DNA of 64,000 bases from Alloscardovia criceti DSM 17774. GTDB taxonomy: Bacteria; Actinomycetota; Actinomycetes; Actinomycetales; Bifidobacteriaceae. A program made the translations under genes and the position numbers. The notes under the pieces were generated by a model. It saw only the letters and a program-made list of their open reading frames with translations, did no database searches and was not told the DNA's origin. Location of the stretch: positions 1 to 64,000 of the forward strand of contig NZ_AQXR01000006.1 of NCBI RefSeq assembly GCF_000376885.1, read 5' to 3'. Below, one piece after another: positions 16,061-27,303 of the stretch; position 1 is the first letter of the stretch; each line of letters begins with the position of its first letter.

Positions 16061-17635
16061 TCAGCCTTTAGACGACTGACGTGCACGCTGGACCATCAGC
16101 AAAGCTACAGCAATCGCGATAATTGCCACACCTGCTAAGGTCATCAACACCTTGCCGGCAGCACCAGTAAGTGGCAGATTTGGCATATTTGACTTGGTGT
16201 TTACGATGTTGGCGCCCAGATTAGCGACATCGGAGGTATCAACCTTGCCCTGCTTAAATGTCACGGTTACCGCATTTTCTAGGAGCTTAAAACCTGCAGG
16301 AGCCGTGGTTTCCTTGATCTTGAACTCCTTCGTCAAGGTCGTATCACCCTTGCGGCTCTTGCCAAGGAAGATATCGGAGAAGTGTACGATGCCGTTCTCA
16401 TCAGAAGTTGCGGTGATTGTGTTGCCCTCGCCATCCAGTACCGGATTGCCATTCGTATCCTGCAACTCGAACACAGCGCCATCCAACGCATTTGCATCAG
16501 TAGTGTCGTCCACCTTCTTAAAGGCATAGTCGCCAAACTTCGGCGTATCTTCGGTAGTGACAGGAGGCTCGCCAGGATCAGTCGGATTCTCACTGAAAGG
16601 ATCGTATTCATTGACGATTGGGAAGAAACCGTTGGTAATCTCGCCGTTATTTGGCACAGTCGTCACTGTCGTACGAATCTTGACGACGACCACGTCACCT
16701 GCGTTTACTGATGTGATCTTGCCGTCCGAACCGGCAACCAACGCAACCTTGACTGGAATTCTGCCGTCTGTAAGGGCCGTGAGCGGCTCAACTGTGTAGG
16801 CGGAAGCATCCAATGCTGTGCCACCCGTATACACACCATCTGTCTTGGTCGGATTTACCAAAACCTCCACAGCGGTCTTCACATCGCCAGCGGCGGTAGG
16901 AGCCAGTGCAAGCGATGTATCCAACGGATCGACCACGCCAAGCGCGGTAATACCGTTATCTGAGGTAGGCGCTACCAGCTTCAAATCCCATGTGATAATA
17001 TCGCCCACTTTATGGGTTTCGCTCGTATCAGCAATCTTCTCACCCGGAGTGTTCAGCACATTCTTCGGGTAAGCGTGCACATCATAGTTCCACGTTTTAT
17101 TCGCCTGTGCGAAAGGAATAGTAACGAAGAATGGCTGTGCTTTTTCCGTAATTTCATTGTTTCCAATGTTAGATTCGACCACGTAATACAAACCCACAGG
17201 CAATTCCGTAAAGGCTGCAGTACCCTTGCTGTCAGTGGTCTGCTGAGCTTTTTGCGTGAGAGTATATTCTTTACCATTAATGGTGGCCTTCGCTGTGGTG
17301 AGATCACCAGTAGCCGAATCCAATCCTGTCCAGCTCGCCGAATCTTTCAGATCCAAGCCCTCAACCTGATAGACCGTGAACTGCACGCCTGTCAAAGGAT
17401 TGGCACCCTCCGGAATATTCGTTATCTCCGTTCCGTCATTTGTCTGATTCGCCCATATAGCAGAATTCTTCTCATACTTGTGCACGGTCAGAGAACCCGT
17501 GCGTGACTCATCGATATCGATATTTCCCTCGGCTCCACTAGCTAACGGTGCGACCGCAAAGGTGGCCACGCCGAGAGCGCAGGCAATGAGGAAGGCGAGT
17601 ATCGCGCGTATGCCGCGAATCTTATTCCGTAACAT
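16061..17635 (-). CDS. Major pilin, SpaH/EbpB family, LPLTG-anchored
   Basis: The 524-residue precursor has a signal peptide (about 1-35: basic start, AILAFLIACALGVATFAVAP, then SGAEG). The pilin motif WNYDVHAYPKN (about residues 182-192) contains the lysine used for polymerisation. CNA-B/SpaA-like domains follow, with an E-box-like KIKETTAPAGFKLL near 450-463. The C-terminus is a sorting signal LPLTG followed by the hydrophobic segment VLMTLAGVAIIAIAVALLMV and a basic tail. It would form the shaft of a sortase-assembled pilus. The start at 17635 follows agaaggaaaa. It lies between the frameshifted tip pilin and srtC in one minus-strand operon, an order common in bifidobacteria (large pilin, major pilin, sortase). 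Confidence 0.92.
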   Translation of the reverse strand: MLRNKIRGIRAILAFLIACALGVATFAVAPLASGAEGNIDIDESRTGSLTVHKYEKNSAIWANQTNDGTEITNIPEGANPLTGVQFTVYQVEGLDLKDSASWTGLDSATGDLTTAKATINGKEYTLTQKAQQTTDSKGTAAFTELPVGLYYVVESNIGNNEITEKAQPFFVTIPFAQANKTWNYDVHAYPKNVLNTPGEKIADTSETHKVGDIITWDLKLVAPTSDNGITALGVVDPLDTSLALAPTAAGDVKTAVEVLVNPTKTDGVYTGGTALDASAYTVEPLTALTDGRIPVKVALVAGSDGKITSVNAGDVVVVKIRTTVTTVPNNGEITNGFFPIVNEYDPFSENPTDPGEPPVTTEDTPKFGDYAFKKVDDTTDANALDGAVFELQDTNGNPVLDGEGNTITATSDENGIVHFSDIFLGKSRKGDTTLTKEFKIKETTAPAGFKLLENAVTVTFKQGKVDTSDVANLGANIVNTKSNMPNLPLTGAAGKVLMTLAGVAIIAIAVALLMVQRARQSSKG

Positions 17636-17726
17636 TGTTTTCCTTCTTTCTATATGAAACAGGCTCTCGCCTATCCCTCTTTTCTTTCACAGACCGGAGT
17701 CTGCATTGATATTGCCCTTAGTTGGA

Positions 17727-20503
17727 TCAACATCGTGTGGTCTTTCGCCGCATATAACCCACGACCACCACCGCTGCCGCTGCCAGCACAGCGAAGCCGG
17801 AGTAAAGGAACCAGTCGGATCCCCAACCTCCTGCTCGTGGCAATGTCGGTGGAATGGCCTTGGCATTTGCAATCGGCCCCAGATCTATCACCTGACGCGT
17901 GGCGTCAATGGTGAAACTCTGTGAGGATTGCGCGCCGAGCACGTAGCCTGCGGGGGCTTTCGTCTCGACAAGTGTGTAGGAACCCCAGTCCAGGTGTTCA
18001 ATGCTGAACTTTCCTTCTTCTGGGTCGGTATCGCGTATTTCGGAACTACCATCCGTCGTGTCACATGCGGACGGGCTGGTGCAATCCGTAATCAGATGCT
18101 GCACGCCGCTAGAATCGGTAAGCGTCCACTGCGACCCGCCGAGTAACTGAACTTCAGTGGTATCGTCCACCTTCTGCCAGCTCACTGTGCCCGGAATACG
18201 TTCGTTATCAATATCTACGTCCACTCTCTCTTGGTCCAGCACAACCTCGCGCACCACCGTTTCCTCGGAAGCGTAGCCTTGGGGGAATCCGTCCTCTCTG
18301 AGGAAGTAGGTGTCATAATCCAAGTTCTCCCACACAGCAGTACCTGCGGAATCCGTGGTACGCTCGGAATCGTCCACTTCGGTATCCGTGCCGTCATAGA
18401 CGCCATTCCCGTTCGTATCGCGATACAGTCGGAACGTCGCTCCGGCCAGCACAGTATTGGTGTCACTTGCGTCGCGTTTGAGCACATGGATAGCGCCACG
18501 TGAAGGTGCTGGATCATTGACAAAAGTGCAAAATACTTTGGATGAGAATCCACCTGTGCCCGGAATAGTAACCGTGGCACTAGCTTGCGTGGCACTGACT
18601 GAAACCGCGCTTGTCCTGACGGTAATGCCATTGCCGGCGACACATTGCAGTTGCGGTTCGTAATCGCGCAAATCCGTGGAAGAGGTAATGCTTTCCGAAA
18701 CGGTAAATGTGGTTCCGATAGATGCCGCAAGTGGTCCGATTTGCACCGGCTGGATACCCTCCTCGGTGCCAGAAGTGGTTGTCGATACGTCGTAGCCCGC
18801 TCCGCTCACATTGAGTGCAAATTGGTCAGCATCATCCTTACGCTTCACCACGTCCTTGTGGAGCACAATTCCGGCGAAGTCCTCGGCGCTTCCGTCCATA
18901 TCATTGACGCCCAAATTCCATGTCCTGTACACGTAGTAACCCGGAGGACCCATATTAAGACGAGCCGACGTCGGATAGTCCCAAATTCTGCGCATTTCGT
19001 CACTGATGAATTTCTCATTGCCGTACGTGAAATTGTCCAACTCCACTGGTGGCGTATCTGGAATGGTCTGTATCAGAGTGGCAGTCTTGGTCGCCACATC
19101 TACCTTAAATAGTGCACCGCGAGTATTCCCACTACCCATAGTTCTGGTGGAACCAATCCTGGCATCGATCTGAGTGGTAACCATCAAATTGCCCGAAGGC
19201 ATAATACTGAAACCTGTAATTCCGCTCGCGTTAACGTTGACGAGAGATTCACTCAGATCTAACTGATTTGTACCACTATTGCTTATCTCAGTGTCTACAC
19301 CAAACGATGCCTGTAGGTCACCAGATGCCACAGTAATCAGGTTGAGGATATTCGCGTATGTTCTTCCTCCAGTTATGGGAGCACGGTAATACGAGACACC
19401 AATGAAAGGTCACCCTCATTAGAGAAAATCATATCTCCAAAACGCATACTGAAGGTCTGGTTCTTCGTGGCTTGAGAATCAACTGCACCCCACCCCTTCG
19501 GCGTTATTGCAGCAGTTGTTGGGTTTACAGCAAAGAGGTAGTAAACACTTTGACTCTCAGTTTTCGATATTGCACGGCTTTGAATGCCACCGAAGTAGAA
19601 TTCGCCAGTGTCCGGATTCACGGCACCACCTTGTATCTCCAAATTCTTTACTTGGTTGGTAACGGTGTATGTGCTACCGAAACGAGTCCATCCTTTGCTA
19701 CTTTGTGACGGATCATAACGCCACACCTGAAGGATGACCTTCGCGGAACTATTACCCGTGCTGGATCCCTTAGCACGCTCTACCAAGTACATTTTGCCGT
19801 CCGGAGCCACGCCGAAAGCGTTGAAATTCACGCCATTAGCAAATGCATCAAAGCGGCTGCCGTCAGACTTAGGACTAGGGATGTAAGGTAATGGTTCCAA
19901 TGTGGTCGCATCGTAGCTACCGACCGTGCCTGGCTTGACCCTGTACAACTCACCTGTGTTTGTAAGCATGATGGGACCAAACTCTTCGTCTGTTGGTGCT
20001 ACACCGGCGGCTGATGCCGCCTCTGTCATTGCTCTGAACCCGTACGATTCGGTATATTCCTCGTTTTGCTGGTCACTGGTGGCGTCGTTACTGGAATCAT
20101 TGTCTGAATCGGACGAGGTTGTTTGACTCTCGCTTGGCTCTTCGCTGAGCTCTTTCGATGGATCTTCCGTTTGCACTGGATTATCCGCACCTGTGGAAGT
20201 TGTTTCCGATTCCGACCCATCAGTTACCGAACTGCCAGATCGGTTAGTTTCTTGGCTGGGTGACGTGGTTGAATCGTCTTCGTTCGTGGATGTATCATTC
20301 GAATTCTGGTCGCCTTCGACCTTTTCGACATTCTGCGATTGTTGCTCATTCGTAGTGGAAGATTCGGCGGCTTGTGATGTCGATGGCGCTGCGCCACATA
20401 CCATCGCTGCAGTCAGGATGAGTGCACCCAACCGCACAATAAGCTTGGAATATTTTGAAAACTTAGAGAACTTGGACAAGCGATAAGAGGATTCAGACGT
20501 CAT
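17727..20503 (-). pseudogene. Large tip/minor pilin (LPRAG-anchored), one frameshift
   Basis: Two open frames together encode one large surface protein of about 925 residues. The 5' part (20503-19373) has a signal peptide (LIVRLGALILTAAMVCGAAP), a long Ser/Thr/Asp/Glu/Gln-rich linker and the start of a beta-propeller-like region. It stops with RITVLP and a TAA. The 3' part continues in another frame directly as ITGGRTYANILNLI and runs through SpaA-like prealbumin-fold domains (ETKAPAGYVLGAQ is an E-box) to LPRAG, a membrane helix and a basic tail at 17727. A loss of one C from a run at 19377-19379 explains the switch. ATG 20503 is preferred over 20527 because of ggaggag just upstream. It would cap the pilus and bind host ligands if the frame were restored. 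Confidence 0.8.
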
Positions 20504-20527
20504 GGCTCCTCCAACATTTGGAGGCAA

Positions 20528-20905
20528 ACGAAGACTATGGACACATCAGGTCCGGTCTTGTTGCGACGCACTGTGTGCATGACTAACGAGGGTAAATACA
20601 TAGGTATTACACCTCCCTCCGCACTACGTTGTACGGATACGCCTTTATGGCGCTGACCCCTTCTTTAGTAAAAATTCTAGCAATTAGCAGCATGTGACAT
20701 TCCGATATTTTTCAATAATATTTGATAAATCTCATATCTTGGATGGACTGGTATCACAACCGCGAAGCATGATGTGACGATGTGTAAACGCAGAGGACAA
20801 CACTGTCATAACCGTTCATACATGACGAGCAACTCTATAAAACAGATACCGCTCTCCTGTATCCATCTCGAGTTTGCAGATTCGAATATCTTCTTTCATA
20901 ACAAT
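20528..20905. other. AT-rich upstream region of the pilus operon
   Basis: No gene is seen. The region must hold the pilus operon promoter. It contains AT-rich stretches around 20690-20745, but I could not assign a -35/-10 pair with confidence. Confidence 0.35.
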
Positions 20906-20933
20906 GGCGCCCTCTCTGTGTAGAGAGGGCGCC
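20906..20933 (-). terminator. Terminator-like hairpin after the MucBP adhesin
   Basis: A perfect 12-bp GC-rich stem (ggcgccctctct paired with agagagggcgcc) closes a 4-base loop, 50 bp beyond the adhesin stop. On the minus strand it is followed by attgttat, a modest U-rich tail. It separates the adhesin transcript from the pilus operon. Confidence 0.75.
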
Positions 20934-20982
20934 ATATCTAGCTTCCCGCAATAACCACGCAGGTTAACTGTGCGTTATGACA

Positions 20983-23900
20983 TTACTTGTGGTTACCACG
21001 GCGACGCATCATCACGAGGACGACACCTGCGCCAGCCAGAATGACCGCAGCGAGCACAATTGCGGACACTGCAGAACCTGTGCTGGCCAACTTCTTGACC
21101 TCGGTGGTCTTCACCGGATTTGTCGGTGCCACAGGCACAACAGGTGGCTCAGGCTGTCCCGGCTTTCCAGACTCTTCTGGTTCGACCGGCGTGACTGGTT
21201 CAGCATTCTTGCTGTAGACCAGTGTCACATCGATATTACCTTCGCCATACGCTCCGGTCAGAGGGCTGGAACCGTCAGCCAATCCCACATAGGTATAGCC
21301 ATCAATTGTCTTGGTTGCTACGGCGTATGGAGAACCTGTCTGACCTGTCATCACCGTCTGATCAGAGATGACATTGCCATCCTTATCGACGTAGTGCACA
21401 GTTACTGTACCCGTAACAACTGGCTCGGCGTTCTTCGTATAAACCAAGACCACCGTCTGCGCAGTGCTGGTCAAGGTACCAGACAAGGCGGCAGAACCAT
21501 CCGCAAGACCCTTATAGGTGTAGCCTTCCACCGTCTTCTGCTCAGCAGTGTAGGTATCGCCTACATTACCAGTCAGAGTCTCGGACTTGGCAACCTCGTT
21601 ACCGTCTTCGTCAACGTACTTGACAGTCACAGGAGCAGCAACTGCAGGATTCTTGGTGTAGACAAGGGTCACATCGATATTGCCTTCGCGATAGGTGCCG
21701 CTCAACTCGCCAGAGCCCTCAGCAAGTCCCACATAAGTGTAACCGTCAATGGACTTGGTCACAACCACGTAAGCAGCACCCTCATCGCCTGTCAGGACAA
21801 GCTTTTCAGCGATTTCATTGCCGTCCTTGTCAACGTAGTGCACAGTTACTGTACCGGTTACAACTGGCTCAGGATTCTTGGTGTAAACCAAGGTGATGTC
21901 CCTATTGCCTTCAACGATGGTGCCGGACAGTGGTGCAGATCCCTCTTCTGGCCCCGAGTAGGTGTAGCCATCGATAGCCTTGGTATCGACCGTGTACGCG
22001 TCTCCCGCCTTGCCGTTAATGGTTGTTGGATCAGCAATGGTGTTACCCGCTGTATCTACATAGTGCACCGTAATGGTGCCAGCAGGCTTCTCGATTACCT
22101 TGAGTGACAACTTGATATCCGTGTCGTTGGTGTTCAAGGAATCCTTGCCGTTTGCCCACTGTACAGCGTTCCAAGCAAAGTTGAATACCTGCCTTGAACC
22201 AGTAGTCTTGGTTGCGATAGCAGCGAAAGCACCGGTTACCGTACCCGTAGCCGTGACGACCGTTCCCACTGCCAAATCATCGGCCACCTTCAAACCGTTG
22301 AAGGTGATATCCATCCACTCGCTAGCACCATTCACTGCCTCCTGGAGCTTTGCATAGTCAGTGATGGAAGATGGATCAGTCAGTACAAACTTAACGGTGG
22401 CTGTCTGTCCATCTACGCTTACCGAGTCAATGCTGAAGGCATCGCCAAATCCAGAGGAAACTGCATTATCCTTGCCGAATCCGGCTGGATAGCTCACGCC
22501 CTCAGGCAGTGTCAGTTGTGCAGTGAAACCGAAGTTCTGGATGTCGATGGCGACAGAAGTACCATCAGGGTCGTTGAATTGATCCTCGATAGCCTTCATC
22601 TGCTCTTGGATTTGCTTTGCATGCACCTTACCGGTGAGGTTGACAGTATCGCCTGCATATACAGATGCTGGCTCATCCTTGGTGGTGTTATCGCCGATGG
22701 TGAGGTCACCTTCCAAATCCATGTCTTGTGGATTTGGCACCTTTGTGGTGAAGGTGATGCGCTCGTCATCCGATGCTGTGACAGCATCCTTTCCTTCTGC
22801 CCACTGGGTGCCATCCCACTTGAAGGAGAATGCCTTCGTGGTTCCTGCCTGCGAAGTGGCGTTAGCTTTGAAGTAGCCAGAGACGGTACCTACGCTAGTG
22901 AAATTCGTATTCACAGGAGCATCATCCGCGACCTTAACATCAGGAATAGTGAGCTTCAGCCACGTACCATTTTCGACACCGGCTGCATCCACCGCATCCT
23001 TCAGTTGCTTATAGGTCTTGATATTGCTCTGATTCTTCAAACCAAAGTCGATAGTAACCTTCTGACCTTCGACCGTAACCTTGGTTACCTCAAACGTATC
23101 CGCATCACCGTCAAAAATTACCTTGGACGTATCAAGTCCTTCAGGCAAGGACATCTGGTCAGGCAGTGTCATCGAAGCTGTGAATCCAAATTGCTTGATA
23201 TCCACAGAGATGGTGTTGCGATCAGGATTTCCGAACTGGCCCTCGATGAACTCCATCTGCTTCTTGATGCCGTCAATGCGCACAGCACCAGTCAATGGCA
23301 AGGTTGAGCCTGCGAGCACTGGGTATACTGCCGCTGCCTCAGTATCAGAGCCGGACAGCATATCGGAAGGCAAATCCAGCGCAGCAACGCTTGGTGTAGC
23401 TAATGTCAGCTGGATGACGCCATCTGCTGCGCCCTTATCCTTTCCTGCTTCTGTCTGGTATCCGTTCCATACAAAAGCGAAGTCCTTTTCAGTGCCGTTA
23501 GCGTTGGTAGCGATGGCATTGAAGCTGCCGGAGACCTCACCAGCGATAGTCAGTGTCTGGCCATCCTGCACGTCTTCATCCACCGTGATATTTGGAACCG
23601 TCAGCTTCATAGTGTCATCCAAAGCGAAAATGGCAGTCTTCAGCTGTGCGTAGTTCTCAATACCATCCTTCAGTGAGAAGGTCACAGTAACGGTCTTGCC
23701 AGAAACTTCTACATCGGATACTGCAAAGGTATCAGCGAATCCTTCTGGAATCACTGTATCTGTGGACAAATCCGCTGGCAGAGTCAAGCCTGTAGGTACG
23801 GTGAACTTAGCTGTGAACTCCGAAGAAAGGTCCGTGAGCTTGATGCCTTTTTGGTCAGTTGGATTACCGAACTGTGCCTCGATGTACTCCATCTGCTTCT

Positions 23901-26900
23901 TGACACTGGCTGCATCGATGGTTCCCGTCAGGTTAACTTTGGAACCTTGATATACACCTGCAGGAGCGGTTGCCGTCGTATCAATACCGGCCTGCTTCTG
24001 CTGGTCTTCCGTTGCATTGTCAGGCTGTACGTAGACGAGCATATCGGAAGGCAAGTTGGATTCCATTGGCTTCACCACAAGAATGGTCTGCTGGATGACA
24101 TTGTCATCAGCGGCACGGAAATCCTTGCCTGTATCAATTTGTGTGCCATTCCATGTGAGGTTGAAACGAACTGCCTTTGCATCCGTGCTTGCCACGGAAT
24201 TGAAAGTTCCCTTGACAGTACCGGTAACAGTGAGCTCGTCACCATTATTCACTGTCTTCGAGTCAAGGCTGAAGCCTGGAACCGTGAGGGTAATAGAATC
24301 CGAAATCGGGTTCGTCACATCACTGGTAGCGCGGAATGCCACCTGTGGCTGAGAGCCCGTAGCGAACACAGCTGTCTTCAGCTCAGCATATGTGCTATAT
24401 GCATGCTTGAGACCTAGTGTGACCGTAAGAGTCTTTCCGGAGATTTCAGCAGACTTCACTTCGAACAAATCACCCAAACCTGTGGCGGCTACCTGAGAGG
24501 CGTCCAACGCAGATGGAGCATTCACGCCATCCGGCAGAGTCATTGTTGCAGTGAATGTGGAAGTGGTGCCTGTAAGCTTGATGTCTTCCGGCTCAGCACC
24601 ACCGAACTGTCCCTGGATAGCATCCATCTGGCTCTTGATAGCAGAAACATCAACCGCACCAGTCAAGGAGAAGGTTTCTCCATCAGTTGCATCGACGCGA
24701 AGAGCTGTGGTGCTGGTATCCTGTCCACGATCAGAGGAACCCCACATATCGGAATTAATGTTTCCTTCGTATGGGAAGGTGGTCACGGATGGATCATCTT
24801 TCCAAGACAGATAGTAAGTGGTATCTGCTGTAAAGCTTGGGTCTTCTCCAGGAATGTTGACAATCCATATAGAGTAATCGTCGAACCGAATACCGCTTCC
24901 ACCTGCTACAGGGGAATCAGTCCAGTACGTATCACTTGCAAGCACAGATCCTGTCTTCGTGGCAGCTGCAGCCTTTGGTGTAATCTGTCCACGAGCAAAA
25001 TTACCTAGGATTTCACTGAGCTTCTGATTGTACGTAGCACCAGTGGTGACATAGGCAATCTCTCCACCGAGTACGGGATCAGTCGTTACCGTGAAGATAT
25101 CTGGATTCTGCTTGAAGATACTGGAATCCGCGAAGGTACCACCATTAGCAGAGAAGCCAACCATGTACACATTGTCTGTGTACTGGGCGTACACGTCAAT
25201 TTGTGTGACACCGTCATTGAAGGCGAGTGTAGAACCACTGCTGATTTCATCACTCGTTGGGTCTGCTGCGGTTGTCCACTTGCTGAAAACTTTTCCTGGC
25301 CGAGCGAAGTCCTCGTTTGCCTTGATAACATCTTCATATGTGAGTGCTGTCGCGCTATCTTCCGAAGCTGGAATGCTTTGAATATAGTCCGTACCTGCAC
25401 CATTGTGATAAATCACAGTCTTGGAATCCCACTTCGCATACACTTCAGTATCAGCATTAAATACGGTGTCGCTGAAGCTAAAGGCATGCTCAGTGCCGGA
25501 ATCATCCTTGTAATACCAGCCTAAGAACTTAACGCCAGTGGAGTCGACAGGTGTGCCAATGTCAGAAGTTCCTGTAACAAAATCCAACTTATAACCACGA
25601 ATCGTGGATTGGACCTTGTCAGCCGTCGTATCATCCGCAAACTTAGCGTTGCTGTTATTCAGCTTGAAAGTGACCTTGGCTGCAGGTGTAAACACATGCT
25701 TGAGACCATCAGCCGATGCATTTGCCACCTGATATTCGTAGGTGGCACCGTTCTTGTTGATGGGGTTAAATGACGTCAATGATGAATCACTCAAGGTAAA
25801 ATAGCTCAAATACTCATCACCATTGTCCAAACCATTGGTAGGTGTAGTCACATTATAGTTGTAGTTCGGATCATACTTCACCAAGTAGGAACCGCCAGTA
25901 ATAACGTAGGTACCACCATTGGAACGGTAAGCGCCACCGTTATCTGTGAAGTTGCTCTTATTATCAGTATTTATTACCGAATTTCCTTCGAAAGTCAAGT
26001 AAGCAGGTCCATTGCTTTGTGCAGTTCCATACGAAGGGAACCCACTTATATTTGACGTTTCCAATGTTGAATTATTAAAAATAACCTCTGCCGGACTGTA
26101 ATTTATATTCAATCCACCCATGGAGCTATTCTTCACAACCACTTTAGAATCGTCCACGGTGAACTTTGCAGATACAGTAATACGCGATCCGTCACCTGTG
26201 AGTGTAGAACCATTCTTCAAATCCGAATCTGCAAGAATAGCGAATACATTTCTTTTTGCACTCCCACCAGATGACTTGTACACATAGAAATCCGAGTGGT
26301 CCATGTGGATTCCGCCTGCTGTTGGATCGAAGTAGTACCAGAGATTTCGTGTGGTCAATGATGAATTCACCATAGTGGGGCCGACATAAAGTTGAGAATC
26401 CCCTCCATCTTTACCTGCAGCCTCAACTGTGGCATTAACAAAGCGCGCGCCAGCAGTCCAGTTGATACCATTTCCAGTGCTATTAACAATGGAAACGGTT
26501 AATGCAGAACGCTCAGTGCCGTTGAGCTTACCCTGCAAATTCAGGCCGATTCCATTACCATCTAATACATAATTACCGTCATTAATCTCTGCATCATTGT
26601 TGACAAGAACACCAGTGGCAAAGCCCTTTATATTAAGCGTCACGCCAGAAGCATTCAAGAATGAACCAGCAGCCAGAGTAATAGCGGTGCCTGAAGTGCC
26701 GGTAATCGTGGTATCTGCAACTACATTCAGCGTCACACCGGAAGGAATGGTTACAGCGGTCCACGTGCCAAAATCACCAGAAAGGTTGATGGTGGCGATA
26801 TTGGTATTAGCCTTCTGCACCTCTAGAGCCTTTGCCATGGTGGCAAAAGCCTGATCGGCAGAGGAACCGTCGTTGTCGTCGCTACCTGCTGCGTTCACCC

Positions 26901-27303
26901 AGATCTCGGTCAGAGTCGATGGGTCAACAGCTGCTGCTTTTGCATTAACATTAGATACATGTGCTACTGGTGCAGCTGAAGCGTTAGCATCAGCTCCAGT
27001 GTCAGAATCACTAGCCGATGCATCGCTTGCAGCCGGCTGATCTGTGGTGCTTGCAGCATTGTCGGAATCTGCATCCGACGAATCGTCTGAAGTCGTCTTT
27101 GCTGTTGCGGTTGTGTTATCTTTGCTTGTGTCACCGCTAGCATCACCGCTCGTTGCAGACTTTTCAGTCACCACCGTATTTGGCGGTGTCGATCCGTCGG
27201 CATCCTCTGCTGTGGCCGCTGGAATGGCAAATAGCATCGCTAAAGATACTACTGCCGCTGCTGCCACATGCAGTAACGTCTTTTTATCTTTCCCTTTTCT
27301 CAT
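20983..27303 (-). CDS. Giant cell-wall adhesin with beta-helix, InlB-type and MucBP repeats, LASTG-anchored
   Basis: The start is ATG 27303 (ggaggaat upstream), giving 2,106 residues; the frame is open 24 codons further, but without a signal. In order the protein shows: a signal peptide; a Ser/Asp/Thr-rich linker to about residue 120; an N-terminal parallel beta-helix-like region rich in Asn/Gly/Ser turns (to about 510); InlB_B-like repeats (FLGWYYKDD, VFSKWTTAAD, VGFSANGGTF); four repeats of about 215 residues, each opening with a helix such as VKKQMEYIEAQFG (about 24660-22090); four MucBP repeats with VTVHYVDKDGN and GYTYVGLA signatures (about 22083-21198); a Pro/Glu linker; and the sorting signal LASTG, membrane helix and Arg tail. 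MucBP domains bind mucin-type glycans in relatives. The gene is intact and monocistronic, next to the pilus operon. Confidence 0.9.
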   Translation of the reverse strand: MRKGKDKKTLLHVAAAAVVSLAMLFAIPAATAEDADGSTPPNTVVTEKSATSGDASGDTSKDNTTATAKTTSDDSSDADSDNAASTTDQPAASDASASDSDTGADANASAAPVAHVSNVNAKAAAVDPSTLTEIWVNAAGSDDNDGSSADQAFATMAKALEVQKANTNIATINLSGDFGTWTAVTIPSGVTLNVVADTTITGTSGTAITLAAGSFLNASGVTLNIKGFATGVLVNNDAEINDGNYVLDGNGIGLNLQGKLNGTERSALTVSIVNSTGNGINWTAGARFVNATVEAAGKDGGDSQLYVGPTMVNSSLTTRNLWYYFDPTAGGIHMDHSDFYVYKSSGGSAKRNVFAILADSDLKNGSTLTGDGSRITVSAKFTVDDSKVVVKNSSMGGLNINYSPAEVIFNNSTLETSNISGFPSYGTAQSNGPAYLTFEGNSVINTDNKSNFTDNGGAYRSNGGTYVITGGSYLVKYDPNYNYNVTTPTNGLDNGDEYLSYFTLSDSSLTSFNPINKNGATYEYQVANASADGLKHVFTPAAKVTFKLNNSNAKFADDTTADKVQSTIRGYKLDFVTGTSDIGTPVDSTGVKFLGWYYKDDSGTEHAFSFSDTVFNADTEVYAKWDSKTVIYHNGAGTDYIQSIPASEDSATALTYEDVIKANEDFARPGKVFSKWTTAADPTSDEISSGSTLAFNDGVTQIDVYAQYTDNVYMVGFSANGGTFADSSIFKQNPDIFTVTTDPVLGGEIAYVTTGATYNQKLSEILGNFARGQITPKAAAATKTGSVLASDTYWTDSPVAGGSGIRFDDYSIWIVNIPGEDPSFTADTTYYLSWKDDPSVTTFPYEGNINSDMWGSSDRGQDTSTTALRVDATDGETFSLTGAVDVSAIKSQMDAIQGQFGGAEPEDIKLTGTTSTFTATMTLPDGVNAPSALDASQVAATGLGDLFEVKSAEISGKTLTVTLGLKHAYSTYAELKTAVFATGSQPQVAFRATSDVTNPISDSITLTVPGFSLDSKTVNNGDELTVTGTVKGTFNSVASTDAKAVRFNLTWNGTQIDTGKDFRAADDNVIQQTILVVKPMESNLPSDMLVYVQPDNATEDQQKQAGIDTTATAPAGVYQGSKVNLTGTIDAASVKKQMEYIEAQFGNPTDQKGIKLTDLSSEFTAKFTVPTGLTLPADLSTDTVIPEGFADTFAVSDVEVSGKTVTVTFSLKDGIENYAQLKTAIFALDDTMKLTVPNITVDEDVQDGQTLTIAGEVSGSFNAIATNANGTEKDFAFVWNGYQTEAGKDKGAADGVIQLTLATPSVAALDLPSDMLSGSDTEAAAVYPVLAGSTLPLTGAVRIDGIKKQMEFIEGQFGNPDRNTISVDIKQFGFTASMTLPDQMSLPEGLDTSKVIFDGDADTFEVTKVTVEGQKVTIDFGLKNQSNIKTYKQLKDAVDAAGVENGTWLKLTIPDVKVADDAPVNTNFTSVGTVSGYFKANATSQAGTTKAFSFKWDGTQWAEGKDAVTASDDERITFTTKVPNPQDMDLEGDLTIGDNTTKDEPASVYAGDTVNLTGKVHAKQIQEQMKAIEDQFNDPDGTSVAIDIQNFGFTAQLTLPEGVSYPAGFGKDNAVSSGFGDAFSIDSVSVDGQTATVKFVLTDPSSITDYAKLQEAVNGASEWMDITFNGLKVADDLAVGTVVTATGTVTGAFAAIATKTTGSRQVFNFAWNAVQWANGKDSLNTNDTDIKLSLKVIEKPAGTITVHYVDTAGNTIADPTTINGKAGDAYTVDTKAIDGYTYSGPEEGSAPLSGTIVEGNRDITLVYTKNPEPVVTGTVTVHYVDKDGNEIAEKLVLTGDEGAAYVVVTKSIDGYTYVGLAEGSGELSGTYREGNIDVTLVYTKNPAVAAPVTVKYVDEDGNEVAKSETLTGNVGDTYTAEQKTVEGYTYKGLADGSAALSGTLTSTAQTVVLVYTKNAEPVVTGTVTVHYVDKDGNVISDQTVMTGQTGSPYAVATKTIDGYTYVGLADGSSPLTGAYGEGNIDVTLVYSKNAEPVTPVEPEESGKPGQPEPPVVPVAPTNPVKTTEVKKLASTGSAVSAIVLAAVILAGAGVVLVMMRRRGNHK
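21198..22083 (-). repeat. Four tandem MucBP-domain repeats
   Basis: Four units of about 73-74 codons encode MucBP domains, each with a HYVD or KYVD strand, a GYTY motif and an ending LVYTKN or LVYSKN. Units two and four are the most alike, and similarity is visible at DNA level. Such near-identical units can recombine to change adhesin length. Confidence 0.8.

Noticed and set aside
20977-22107. Long plus-strand open frame opposite the MucBP adhesin
   Set aside because: It lies entirely within the adhesin gene; its Cys/His/Arg-rich product and lack of a ribosome site mark it as a shadow of the repeats.
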